A stretch of 64,000 nt of DNA from Otis tarda. Its lineage: Eukaryota; Chordata; Aves; Otidiformes; Otididae. The DNA lies in the NCBI GenBank assembly GCA_026413225.1, contig CM048557.1:23786871-23850870 (forward strand). The letters run 5' to 3'. Shown here piece after piece: positions 21,648 through 33,240 of this stretch. The notes below the pieces were generated by a model. That model saw only the letters and a program-made list of their open reading frames with translations. It did not search any database and was not told the origin of the DNA. How positions within the stretch are numbered: the stretch's first letter is position 1; each line of letters starts with the position of its first letter. Position numbers and translations under genes: made by a program.

Positions 21648-24421
21648 CTAGTCCAACTCCCCTGCAAGGAGCAGGGACATCTTTGACGAGATCAGGTTGC
21701 TCAGAGCCTCATCCAGCCTGGCCTTGAACGTTTCCAGGGATGGGGCATCCACCACCTCTCTGGGCAACCTGTTCCAGTGTTCTACAACCCTCATTGTAAA
21801 AAATTTTTTCCTAATATCCAATCTAAATCTACCTCCCTCCATTTTCAAACCATTACCCCTTATCCTATCACAACAGGTCCTACTGAACAGTCTCTCCCCA
21901 TCTTTCTTGTAGGCCCCCTTGAGGTACTGGAAGACCGCTATCAGGTCTCCCCGGAGCCTTCTCTTCTCCAGGCTGAACAGCTCCAACTCTCCCAGCCTGT
22001 CCTCATAGGAAAGGTGCTCCAGGCCTCTGATCATCTTCATGGCCCTCCTCTGGACCTTCTCCAACTGGTCCATGTCCTTCTTGTGTTGGGGGCTCCAGAA
22101 CTGGACACAGTACTCCAGGTGGGGTCTCACCAGGGCAGAGCAGAGGGGCAGAATCACCTCCCTCGACCTGCTGGCCACGCTCCTCTTGATGCAGCCCAGA
22201 ATGCGGTTGGCCTTCTGGGCTGCAAGGGCGCGTTGCCGGCTCATGTTGAGCTTCTCTTCCACCAGCACTCCCAACTCATTCTCCTCAGGGCTGCTCCTGA
22301 TCCATTCTCCGCTCAGCATGTATTTGTGCCTGGGATTGCCCCAACCCAGGTGCAGGACCTTGCACTTGGCCTGGTTGAACTTCATGAGGTTGGCACAGGC
22401 CCACCTCTCCAGCCTGTCAAAGTCCCTCTGGATGGCATCCCTCCCTTCCAGCGTGTCGACAGCACCACACAGCTTGGTGTCATCGGCGAACTTGCTGAGG
22501 GTGCACTCTATCCCACTGTCCATGTCGCCGACAAAGATGTTGAACAGGGCCAGGCCCAACACGGACCCCTGAGGGACGCCACTCGTGACTGGTCTCCACT
22601 TGGACATTGAGCTGTTGACCACCACTCTTTGAGTGCGGCCATCCAGCCAACTCCTTATCCACCAAGTGGTCCGTCCATCAAACCCATGTCTCTCCAGTTT
22701 AGAAAGATGTCATGCAGGACAGTGTCAAAAGCTTTGCACAGGTCCAGGTAGATGATATCCGTTGCTTGTCCCTTGTCCACTGATGCTGTCACCCCATCAT
22801 AGAAGGCCACCAAATTGTTCAGGCATGATCTGCCCTTGGTGAAGCCATGTTGGCTGTCACCAACCACCTCCTTACTCTCCATGTGCCTTAGCATGGTTTC
22901 CAGGAGAATCTGCTCCATGACCTTGCCAGGCACAGAGGTGAGGCTGACCGGCCTGTAGTTGCCCGGGTCCTCCTTGTTCCCCTTTTTAAAAATGGGGGTT
23001 ATGTTCCCTCTCTTCCAGTCATCGGGGACCTCACCAGACCGCCACGACTTCTCAAATACAATGGCCGGTGGCTTGGCAACTTCATCCGCCAGTTCCCTCA
23101 GGACCCGCGGATGGATCTCATCAGGTCCCATGGACTTGTGCACCCTCAAGTTCCTCAGATGTTACAGAACCTGCTCTTCCAGTACAGTGGGCGGTTCTTC
23201 ATCCTCCCAGTCCCTGCTTGTGCCTTCCAGAGCTTGGGTGGGGAGACAAGAGCCCTTATCGGTGAAGACTGAGGCAAAAAAGTCATTGAGTACCTCAGCC
23301 TTCTCCACGTCCTGGGTAACCAGGACACCGGTTTCCTTCCAGAGGGGGCCTACATTCTCCTTGGACCTTCTTTTGTCCCCTACATACCTATAGAAGCCTT
23401 TCTTGGTTTTGACATCCCTGGCCAGATTCAGTTCCGTCAGGGCTTTAGCCTTCCTCACCCAATCCCTGGCCACTTGCACAGCCTCTTTGTAGTCCTCCCA
23501 GGCTACCTGTCTCCGCTTCCACTCTCTATAGGCTCTCCTCTTCACTTTCAGTTGCTCCAGGAGCTCCTTGCTCATCCACGCAGGCCTCCTGGCCTTTTTG
23601 CCTGACTTGTTCTTCATCGGGATGCACCTCTGCTGAGCTTGGAGGAGGTGCTCCTTGAATATGGACCAACTTTCCTGGGCCCCTCTTCCCTCCAGGGCCG
23701 CCTCCCATGGCACTTTGCCCATGAGGTCCCTGAAGAGGCCGAAGTCTGCCTTCTTGAAGTCTAGGGCAGAGAGCTTGCCACGTAGTTTCCTCGCGGCCCT
23801 GTGGATCTTGAACTCCACTGTGTCATGGTCGCTGCAGCCAAGGCTGTCCTTCAGTTTCACATCCCCCACCAGTCTCTTCCTGTTGGTGAGCACAAGGTCG
23901 AGCATGGCACCCCTCCTTGTCGGCTCCTCTATAGCCTGCAGGAGGAAGTTATCGTCCACGCATTCCAGGAACCTCCTGGACTGCCTGTGCCCTGCCGTGT
24001 TGTCTCTCCAACAGATGCCAGGGTGGTTGAAGTCCCCCATGAGGACCAGGGCTTGTGACTGTGAGGCTGCTCCTATCTGGCTATAGAGCACCTCATCCGC
24101 TCTGTCCTCCTGGCCAGGCGACCTGTAACAGACCCCCACCGTAACAACCCCTGTCCGTCCCCATCCTCCAATCTTGACCCATAAGCTCTCTGTCAGCTCC
24201 TCCTCTATCCCCAGGCAGAGCTCCACGCACTCCAGCCGGTTGCTGACATAGAGAGCGACACCCCCTCCTCGTCTCCCCTTCCTGACCTTTCTAAAAAGCC
24301 TATACCCCTCCATGTTGACGCTCCAGTCGTACGACTCGTCCCACCACGTCTCCATGATGCCAACAAGGTCGTAGCCCTGCTCGTGGGCACACGTCTGCAG
24401 CTCTTCCTGTTTATTTTCCAT
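21648..24421 (-). pseudogene. CR1 ORF2: endonuclease and reverse transcriptase, nearly intact
   Basis: The first ATG is at 24421, but the frame is open up to the stop at 24461-24463 and encodes KCLYTNARS just before that ATG. The AP-type endonuclease follows, with ETWW, GDFNHP and SDHD motifs. RT follows with [33 protein letters not shown] and the catalytic FADDTKL. Only two lesions interrupt it: an in-frame TAA at about 23162 between endonuclease and RT, and a 4-nt deletion near 22702 (relative to the 46.6 kb copy) that shifts frame after DTVLHDI. The usual terminal TAG after NLI is mutated to TCG, which adds about 14 residues. The encoded enzyme nicks target DNA and copies CR1 RNA at the nick. 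Confidence 0.93.
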
Positions 24422-24627
24422 GCTGCGTGCGTTGGTATAGAGACACTTCAGCTGGGCCCCTCACAAAGCCGACTTGCTGGCTGGAGCAAGAGGAGTTCTT
24501 TTGGACCGCAGTTTAAGTTCATTTGTGTATACCTGAGATCCTTCCTCAGCTTCTGGACCCTCGGTGCTGGCACTGGCTCCATGCTGACAGCAATGGGCTG
24601 AAGCGTGCTCCCTGTCCCCCAGCAACA

Positions 24628-25131
24628 CTAGTTTAAAGCCCTCTGGACGAGTCTGGCAAGCCTTTGTCCAAGCACACTCTTGCCCTTCTCAGTTAGGTGC
24701 ACGCCATCTGCCCCTAGTAGCCCGGGCTTCTCAAAGCATGCCCCGTGGTCTAGATACCCAAAGCCCTGGCTGTAGCACCACTTCCTGAGCCAAGAGTTAA
24801 CCTGCCAGATACATCTGGCCCTTTCAGGTCCCTGCCCTTTGACCGGGAGGATTGACGAGAATACCACCTGCGCGCCAGAGTCTTTGACTGTTGTACCCAG
24901 GGCCCTGAAATCCCTTTTGATGTTTCTCAGGCTGCTGCTGGCTGTGTCTCTGGCACCCACATGAAACACCAGTAGTGGATAATAGTCTGTGGGCCGTATG
25001 AGGCCAGGTATTCTCTCAGCGACATCCCTGATACGAGCCCCTGGGAGACAGCATACCTCCCGAGAGAGCGCATCAGGTCGGCAGATGGATGCCTCCGTAC
25101 CTCTCAGGAGGGAGTCACCCACTACTACCAC
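24628..25131 (-). pseudogene. CR1 ORF1 C-terminal half (SGNH/GDSL-type esterase domain)
   Basis: A 167-codon open frame begins at the truncation point with VVVVGDSLLRGTEA, which contains the GDS block of SGNH-fold esterases. It ends with ADGVHLTEKGKSVLG, which carries the Asp and His of the catalytic D-x-x-H block, and then the stop. CR1 ORF1 is known to encode such an esterase domain along with N-terminal RNA-binding segments; its role in retrotransposition is not well understood. The N-terminal coiled-coil and Cys-rich part seen in the 46.6 kb copy is missing here because the element is 5'-truncated. There is no stop or frameshift in what remains. Without its promoter or start codon it is not expected to be expressed. 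Confidence 0.9.
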
Positions 25132-25133
25132 TT

Positions 25134-26687
25134 ATCTCTTGAATCACTGAATTTTGTTTTTGAGAGCCATTTTGCATTTCACATCTCTAATGTCTATGAC
25201 TACAACAGATTCATGCACATCTCCACTTTATTTTAGCTTTAAACATGACATATTTCCATATTTTTGTCTCCTCCTTAAAGTCTCCTTATAGTCAGAAATA
25301 CATCGTAAAGTACACTGAGGTTTTTATAACCTTTTTTGTTGTTTCTTTTTAACCTTTTCTTTTGAAATTTGAATAAAAAATTGAATAACTTGGGTGATAT
25401 ATTAAGTGATCAAGCTACAGTTTAGTCTATCATTCATACTTCTCCAGACTATTGGAAAGATATGTAAAAAGTTATTTTTCATTGTCTTAATAACACCTGG
25501 ATTTTAACTCTGTTCTCAGTTGCAGTGAAGATGGTAACACTGGACCAAATAAATTAAGGATGATTTAAAAACAATTTTCACACTTCTAGAGTACTGAAAT
25601 TACCAATGGTTTACAGTTGATGCTAATAATAATGACACAAGATTTAAAAATTTCCATTTACCTACAGACAAAATCACATATGGCTTCAATATATTCAGAT
25701 TTTAATATTGAGCTTTCTATATTTATATTTAGTAAGTTTCACAAAATAATGTTTTGAATATTTTTCAAAATTCTTTAGTTGCAGCTCAGCTGCCAAGACT
25801 GAGCACCACATAATCCTTTATATATTCCCAAAGTATAATTTAACAAAATGCTTACTCTGATTTTCAGTAAATGGTTGAAATGTATCTTTCATCTATCTCA
25901 ATATTTTAGTTCTTTAGTGGGCAAAAATAATGGAAAGAATAATGTATAAGTTAACTTGATACACTGTTCAAAAAATATTAATTTTAAATTCTTATGGTAA
26001 GTTTCATATGTGAAAATTACATAGCATTACTCCAGTTATAGTATGAAAAAACACTTCTATGGGAAAACTGTTATCTATTACTTCAATTGAAATAGAATAG
26101 TTTTAGAAATATGATTACCGCATATTTTCTGCAAGCCGTTTACAGTGCAAATTATTTACAGAAATTATCTGGCAAGATAGAAAAATATATAGTTTGTTTC
26201 ATAAAATGAGAAATTATCATAATTGGCAGAATAAGTAAAAATAATTAGAATTGCACCTTTCAAGATTAGTCCAGCATTCCCTTATCCTAAAGCAACTCTT
26301 CTGTATTTTTTTTTTCTTTTGAGGTGTCCTTGACTAAAAACTTAGAGCAGAGTAGGTACTTAAGAATTATAACATAAGGAAGTTTTATGAAAAATAGTAG
26401 TCCTTACTGGAGTGAGAAATAAGTAGATGTCTGCCTGGCAGTGCAGAAACTTTCAAACTGGCTCTGTGTTGACCTGTCTCCTGGACAACAAATGGAGGCA
26501 GGCAGATCGAGTTCATGTATTCTAGGGGCAAACAACAAGCAATGTGATGCTTTATCCAAGCTAATGGATGGTGGTAATTACATGGTGGAGATTTATTCAA
26601 GCTAATATGCCCCAATCTTCAATACTGATATAACTATGCTCATGTTAACTCGAAGACATTTGCACAGAGCTTCATTGTATCATTTGT
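25134..26687. other. Very AT-rich non-coding stretch
   Basis: No gene or repeat family was recognised. Confidence 0.45.
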
Positions 26688-26838
26688 TTCATAGGATGAC
26701 AGGACAATTCAATTTGGAAGGGACTTTCAGAGGTCTCTAGTGCAACCTCTTGCTCAAAACATGGTAGACTGTGAGGCTGGTCCATGTTACTCAGGGATTT
26801 ATGCAGTCTGGTCTTGAAAACCTCCAATGATGAAGTTA
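26688..26838 (-). mobile_element. Old CR1 LINE 3' fragment, minus orientation
   Basis: TTTGGAAGGGACTTTCAGAG, GTCTCTAGTGCAACC and CAGTCTGGTCTTGAAAACCT are recognisable but diverged CR1 3' end in minus sense. The tail octamers have decayed to TCATAGGATGACAGGAC. Confidence 0.75.
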
Positions 26839-27514
26839 AACCAACTGTGTCAACACTATCTCCTGTACCAGAGTTTTGGAGAGAAAGGAACTGAATTTCA
26901 GGTTTACTTAAACAGGAGAAAACATCAAGATAAGAATGATGGAAGGGTATAAAAGAAAAGTTCATGACAGTCATTAACATAGGATGTTTATTAAAATCTG
27001 ACATGGCTTATTGCAAAAATGCAAAATGATTCTAAGATATTTGTGTCATTAAATATCTTTCAGGAACTGAATCATAATAGTAAATCTTTAAGGAAACAAA
27101 ATAATGTCAGAATTTTGTTTGGGCAATCTGCACCAGTTTAAAAATATCAGTCGTATTCTTAGATTTCTAAGTTAAGTCTAGATACTGATGGTCTGATATA
27201 CACCAGTGAACAAGAGCTCTTCTGGGATTTCCAGAAGTCAGAGACAGTGTTGAAGCGAAGCATTTCATGAGATAATTTTCCTTTAAATATACCCTGATGA
27301 CATCCCTCCCTTGATCTCAACTGGCAAATGTCCATATTGTGAAACCTAACATGTAATAAGAGCTTAAAATAAAATTCTCCATAATTACTCAGTTGGGAAA
27401 AGGGAAGTTTTGCATGATCCGTTTCTTCTCTGTAAATTATTATTGCCTTTAAAGTCTGTATTCCTGCGAAAATGTCTTTTAACCAAAAGGTGTTTTTGTG
27501 GAGTTATATATCTT
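26839..27514. other. AT-rich non-coding stretch
   Basis: Nothing recognised. Confidence 0.4.
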
Positions 27515-28632
27515 AGGGACTGTGTTGGTTTTATTTAGTGAGGGGGGGCTACGGTGGCAGCTTCTGCAAGAAGCTGCTAGAAGTTTCCCCTTTGTTCAGT
27601 GCACTTGTCCAGGCCTAGGGTAGACCTGCTGCTACTAAGGCCAAGCCAATTGGTAGCAAAATGTTCCTGATAACACTTCTGTGATAACGCATTTAAGAAG
27701 GGGAAAAATAAAAAAAAAAAAAAGAAGTGAAGAAGCAGAAGCGAGGGCAGAGAGGAAAAGGCGCGAGCCCTGTCGGCCTTGCAGGCCTCACCCTCTGGCC
27801 TCCTGCTGGGTGGCCAGTTGGGTCCCACTCGGCCCAGCTCAGCTGCAAGAAGTGGAGAGGAGATGAGATGTGAAGAGAACCTGAGAGGTGTCTGCCTGCC
27901 TGTTGTGAAGAATTTTCTGTGAGAGGAACGGCTGCAGACGCCAAGGTCAGTTCAGAAGGAGGGGGAGGAGTAATGCAGCTCCTGGCCAAGATTCCCCTGC
28001 AGCCCGTGGTGACGACCATGGTGAAGTAGGCTGTCCCCCTGCAGCCCATGGAGGTCCATGGAGGAGCAGAGTTCCACCTGCAGCCCGTGGACGACCCCAC
28101 ACTGGGGCAGGTGGATGCCTGAAGGAGGCTGTGGCCCAAGGAGGGCCCATGCTGAGGCAGCCATTTTGGACGGACTGCACTCTGTGGAAAAGGACCCCAT
28201 GCTGGAGCAGTTTCATGAAGAACTGTAGCCCGTGGGAGGGACCTCACGATGGAGCAGGGGAGGAATGTGAGGTGTTCTTCCCTCAAGAGGGAAGCAGCGG
28301 CATAAAGCGATGTGTGATGAACTGACCGTAACCCCCATTCCCTCTTTCCCTTTGTGCCGCTTGAGGAGGGGAAAGGAGGTAGAGATAAAGTTAAGTCCGG
28401 GAAGAGGATGGGGTGGGGGGAAGTTATCTTGTTCTCTTTCTCATTATCCTGCTTTGGTTCTAATAATAAACAGTCTCTTTTGCCCATAATGGTAACTTTA
28501 AGGATTTCTCCCTGTCCTTATCTCAAACCTTGAGCCTTTTCCTTATATTATCTCTCCCTATTCTCTTGGAGGGTGAAGGGAGTGAGAGACTGCATAGCTT
28601 GGTCCCAAGAAGGGCTGAACTACGACAGGGAC
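27515..28632 (+). mobile_element. Solo ERV LTR (27520-28627) with GGGAC target duplication
   Basis: The LTR is 1108 bp, begins TGTGTTGGTTTTATTTAGTG and ends CTGAACTACGACA. It is flanked by GGGAC at 27515-27519 and GGGAC at 28628-28632, a perfect 5-bp target duplication. There is no internal retroviral sequence, so it is a solo LTR left by LTR-LTR recombination. Sense is plus: a TATA-like CATTTAAG near 27690 precedes a poly-A run, and an AATAAA signal lies near 28466. A 5-bp duplication is usual for ERV-L/class III and some other groups, so class is suggested only. The long minus-strand frame over it is not a gene. Confidence 0.95.
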
Positions 28633-31600
28633 TAACATGTGATCACCTATGAAATCAATAACACTAGAAACACCCCTCTCTTACTTCTATGGCATGTAAG
28701 ATCATCCATGTACAGCAGTAAAATAGATAGTGGGTATCTGAAATATCTGTTCTTCTGCTTATGAATAATCAGATCATAAGCTGTAAGATAGCTTTTTTTA
28801 ATATCTTTTAAAAGACTCTTAGCTGTGACAGGAAACTTAGTAATAGGAAAGACTAATTTTGTTTCATAGGATCTGGTCATACACAATTCACTAGGGACAT
28901 AGTACAATCTCATTAGCCTTTCTCATGCCAAAAGTTTTCTGTTGTTGCATTGATGATTTCCAGCACGTTTCACGTAAGTTTTATTTTCTTTTATCTAGTA
29001 TTCTTCCTTCTTGGAAATAAAAAGACAATTTGTCATTGGAAATGAGATAATTATGTATAATTTTGGTTTTATCATTATCTGTATTACATTATACTGCATC
29101 CCTGGGCAATACAAGTACTTAAGTTGTGTGGATAATATTGCAATGGACTTCCCTGAGTAAAGCATATATATATATTTTATTTTCATTATGATTAGCTAAC
29201 GCATTACAGTCTAATGGTTAGACCAGGGCAATCTGAGATATAGGACTTCTGCTTTATGTTATAACTGGGCAAACCACAAATCAGCACACAACTGATTTGG
29301 TACCGTAAGATGTTTTGCTTCCCTTTTAGTATCTGGGAAAGACTTTATTATTTCATCTCCTATTCTACACAGCTATTACATATTTTGTATGAAGCTGTTT
29401 CTATGAGCTGAATGAACTAACTGCAGATAAGTTATTTCAGAATATTTTTTCTTTGGCTATGACTCTGGCAACTTTACCTTTAATATCTATATTGTGTTTA
29501 TTTGGTGTCTGGGTGCTACTATTTCTTTTCCTTGTTTCATTCAGAGATTAATATTTTCAATTTAGACACATTAAAATAGCTGTTCTTGCCTCTCTTTATA
29601 ACGTTATTCATTATTCAAACTAATACACATATGCCAAGCAAGCTCTCCACATGAAACTAAATGGCACTAAAATCCTGAAATTTTGTTTGCTTATTGATGT
29701 TTGACAGATTTAAAAAAAATAGAAAAAAAGACCAAAGCATAATAAAAGAAATGGGTACTGAATAGGGATCTGGAGCCTAGATATAGAATGCCATGATCTT
29801 TTTGTACAGTTTTCATTCTGGACCATATCACTAATGATGAGATCCAGAATTTGAATTTAGGTAAACTGATGGGTTTAAAACAATTTAAAGCATTTGACCA
29901 TGCTTTACCATACTATATTCACCATAACGATAGAATTTTGAAGTACAGGAGAAACTATTCATAGAGTTAAGTTGAATTTGCCTAATAATTTTAGTCTAAA
30001 CAAAAATGATATAACAGCAATGTTGAAGAAACTTAGCATGTCACAAAATGAGTTATTTGCGAGTTTTTTGTTTCAGATAATTTCTCTCAAAAGCCAAAGA
30101 AACGAGCTGTTATATCACAAATTTTAAAGATTAATATAACCTAGTGCACTTGATTCAACAGACTTTGAATGCTCAATAAGAAACAGCTGAAGACTCAAGG
30201 AGCATTTATTGGATATCTGTAGAGGGGTTTGCAAATAATCCTTCTCTGAAATACATATCATTCCTCAATACAAAAATTGTATATAGTGCTTAAAATATTC
30301 ATTAGTTTTCAGAAGTAAGCTAAGAAAAGTAATGACTCTAATATGCAGTAATAAGGTGCTCACACTGAATAAATATGATTTTGGTTCAACTCTCCTGTTT
30401 CTCAGCATAAGTGGAATTTGACTTGTTCTAACTATGCAGCTGTTCTTTTTGCCTTATTGTGTCAAAATTATAATTACACACCATAAGCAGGATTTGGAGT
30501 TTGGGGAATAATAGATTCTATAAACATACATTACAGGTTCTTTCTGCATTAGTTACTAGCTAAAATCCTCTTCAGAATTTTTCAGTAGGAGGAAATTGTA
30601 GATGTCTGATCATCCAGACTTTTGATCACACTGAAAAATTCTGCTGTGGAAGGCAAGCTGAAGATGTACACTGTAATGCTACAGAAATGATAAGGAGAGT
30701 AAAACATGCTTTTTTTTTTTTTTTTTTTTCCCTGAATTGCCTTTAAGCAGACTTTTGCTATAGATTGCAATTATTGCATTTAAAAGAATCTACTTTGGCT
30801 ACTACCCATTATTTTAATAATCATGCACTTTTTGCATGGCAAAGCAGATAAACACCTTCTTCTGACAGAAGCACTTTGTCTTCCTGATTATTCACATATG
30901 TTGGACTTAATTTGAAAACGTGTTTTCACGTGCATGTAAATGTTCCTGAGAACAGCCTAGGAAAGGAATAGGAAAGCAGAGTATTATACTATGAAGAATG
31001 GAATTTGGGGAAACAATTTGAAAGACTGTTTCAAAGAGACAAAATTAATAAAAATATTATTACTTTTTACAGATCTTTCCTCTCTTAAGGTTCTTAGATC
31101 CTCATGACAATATCAACACTATTACTAATTAATGAGACATTGTTAAGCTCCAATTTCTCTCCTTCATAGAAAAAAGCTGGTATGTTTGTATCACTTGAAT
31201 TTTGATGATAAGAAGCCCCATTGTGTGAACTTTTCCCTTCATTTTTCATCTTGCTGCCTTTTGGGAAATATATTAATACATGAAACACTGGGATTAAGCC
31301 AGCTGTTTTCTGTCTTTTGACTTTCTGCTAGCCTTTAAGTTATAGAGTGACTGCAGGATCTCATGTGACAATAAGGCCACTATTCAGTATGAAGGATTAT
31401 TAATGTTCCTGCACTGCTACCACGAGGAAATGACCTTCGCACTGGTGGAACCTGAATCAGTGAGAAATCCTTGTCTCATCTTTCATTAAAATTACCCATC
31501 ATGGCCACAGTGTGGCCAAGATATCAGACAGTTAAGTGAATCACAAAATGATCTTTCTTCGTGAATAAGCGCAAGCTCTGCCATGTGTAGTTTTAACAAA

Positions 31601-33015
31601 TAGCAGCTGCATAGGAACTGAGACAAAGGAAACATGTATGTGTGTGAGAAGGACAACAATGCATAATGTATGGTTACTTTTCCTTTCTCCCTCATGTGGC
31701 ATTTCTGTTCTTAAATCTCAACTGTAATATTAGCAATTACATAAATAATGCTACATGATTTTAATCTTCTTGGTTGTTATATAACAATTGCTTAGAAATT
31801 TTATAAATAATTTTCATTATGGCTGTGAAATTGTTCAATTATTCATTTTTTTTTTTAAGAACAAACTACTTTCTGAGTGTTCTTTCTATTGCTTTTGGTA
31901 AATTATCCCAGCAAATCTATTTGTCATACTCTGGCACTTTTACATATTAACTGTAATGCAATTAGAGATTGTTACTTTTTTTTTTTAATTGGTGTTACAT
32001 TTATACCTTATTCCTGAAGAATCTATCCCATGGACTTCCAAATAAGCAGACTGTGTTTAAGCAGTGTCAGCTTCCAGTATTTGCAGGAGTTATTTGTTTC
32101 GCCTTTAGTTTCCAAGAATATGCCTATCATGTAAAGTCAATGGGGAAAAAAAAATAAGCAGTAAAAAATGTAAGCAGTAAAAAAAAAAGCTTACTACATT
32201 AAGCCAATAGTAGTAAAGCCAATGGAAAAAAAAAAAAACTTTAATTCAATGGTACAAATGCAATCCCTAAATATAACTGATATTGATGAATTACTTGACA
32301 TAAAATAAACATACAGAAAGGTCAACAAGTAGTAGTGAGATTTTGTTGTTTTAGAGGAGACTTCTGGTAAAAAAAATTGATGAAGTGGCACTTAAATGTA
32401 GTTAACTTTAAAATTCCAATTTAATGAAGTCAGGAGCCCCTGTATTTTTATAGATATGTGCCATAATAGAGTCAGGAACAGAAGAGGAAGAAGTTCCACA
32501 GCTACGTAAGTTCTAAATACTGCTGGAAGCTTGCATAAATTTCTTGCTTGTGTTTTCAATAGTATATTAAGGTTCATATCGTAACGGAAAAATAAGGTGT
32601 AAAGGATTTGTATGTTTGTATTTGGGAGAACAAAAAAGAAATGCCAAAGTCCTTCAAACTGCATTTTGAAACTAGAACTGGGTTGACTGAAAAATTCCAA
32701 AGGAATAAACACCTACATAAGAAAGCTTAAAATCTTAAGGAACTAAGAAACATCATCTCAGAAGGCTGCTGAGTGTGATTGTGCAGCTGTTTGGGACTTA
32801 CCTCTGAAATTCTGACAGATTTTTATCAGATAAATATTCAGTAACGTTTGCTTGTTTCTTTCTTGATACTACAGAAAAGTTAATTGCATTGTTTTCAGTA
32901 CTTTTCAGTGTCATGGCCACTTGTGTTCCAAACTGCAAATGTCCTTTCTAGGATGGCTGCAGCGACTCCTTCGGATATTTTAAATTAATTCAAATTAATT
33001 TAGATTAAAGTGAAA
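28633..33015. other. AT-rich non-coding stretch
   Basis: No gene or mobile element was recognised. It holds a T-run at about 30711-30730 and a small cluster of local A-rich duplications near 32143-32240 (AAGCAGTAAAAAA units). All open frames are short and AT-driven. Confidence 0.45.
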
Positions 33016-33240
33016 AAGAGCAGATCTACATTGGATGTAAGGAAGAAATTTTTTATTATGATAGTGATGAGACAGTGGAACAGGTTGTTCAGAGAAGTTG
33101 TGGATGTCTCATCATTTAAAGTGTTCAAAGTCACATTGCACGAGGCTTTGAGCAACCTGATCTAGTGAAAGATGTCTCTGCCCATGGCAAAGGGGTTGGA
33201 TGAAACGATCTTTGAAGGTCCCTTCTATGTTTTGTGATTT
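33016..33240 (+). mobile_element. Old CR1 LINE 3' fragment, plus orientation
   Basis: GGATGTAAGGAAGAAATTTT, CAGTGGAACAGGTTGTTCAG, GAGCAACCTGATCTAGTG and CTTTGAAGGTCCCTTCTATG follow the order of the CR1 ORF2 end and 3' UTR. It is diverged and the terminal octamers have been lost. Confidence 0.9.

Larger units (their letters stand above)
21599..25133 (-). mobile_element. CR1 LINE, 3.5 kb, minus orientation (5'-truncated)
   Basis: The element reads from inside ORF1 (25133) through the whole of ORF2 to the 3' end at 21599, where CATAGAATCATAGAATGG gives about two tail octamers. Compared with the full-length copy at 46650-51140, it lacks the 5' UTR and the first half of ORF1. GC content is much higher than the flanks. 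Only a few lesions interrupt the frames, so it is one of the youngest insertions in the window. Confidence 0.97.

Noticed and set aside
21777-22610. 277-codon plus-strand frame over the minus-strand CR1
   Set aside because: It is the antisense shadow of CR1 ORF2. The true coding strand carries the FADD and PQG motifs.
27693-28487. 264-codon minus-strand frame
   Set aside because: It lies wholly inside a solo LTR, antisense to it, and the same frames appear in the other LTR copies. This is GC-rich LTR composition and not a gene.
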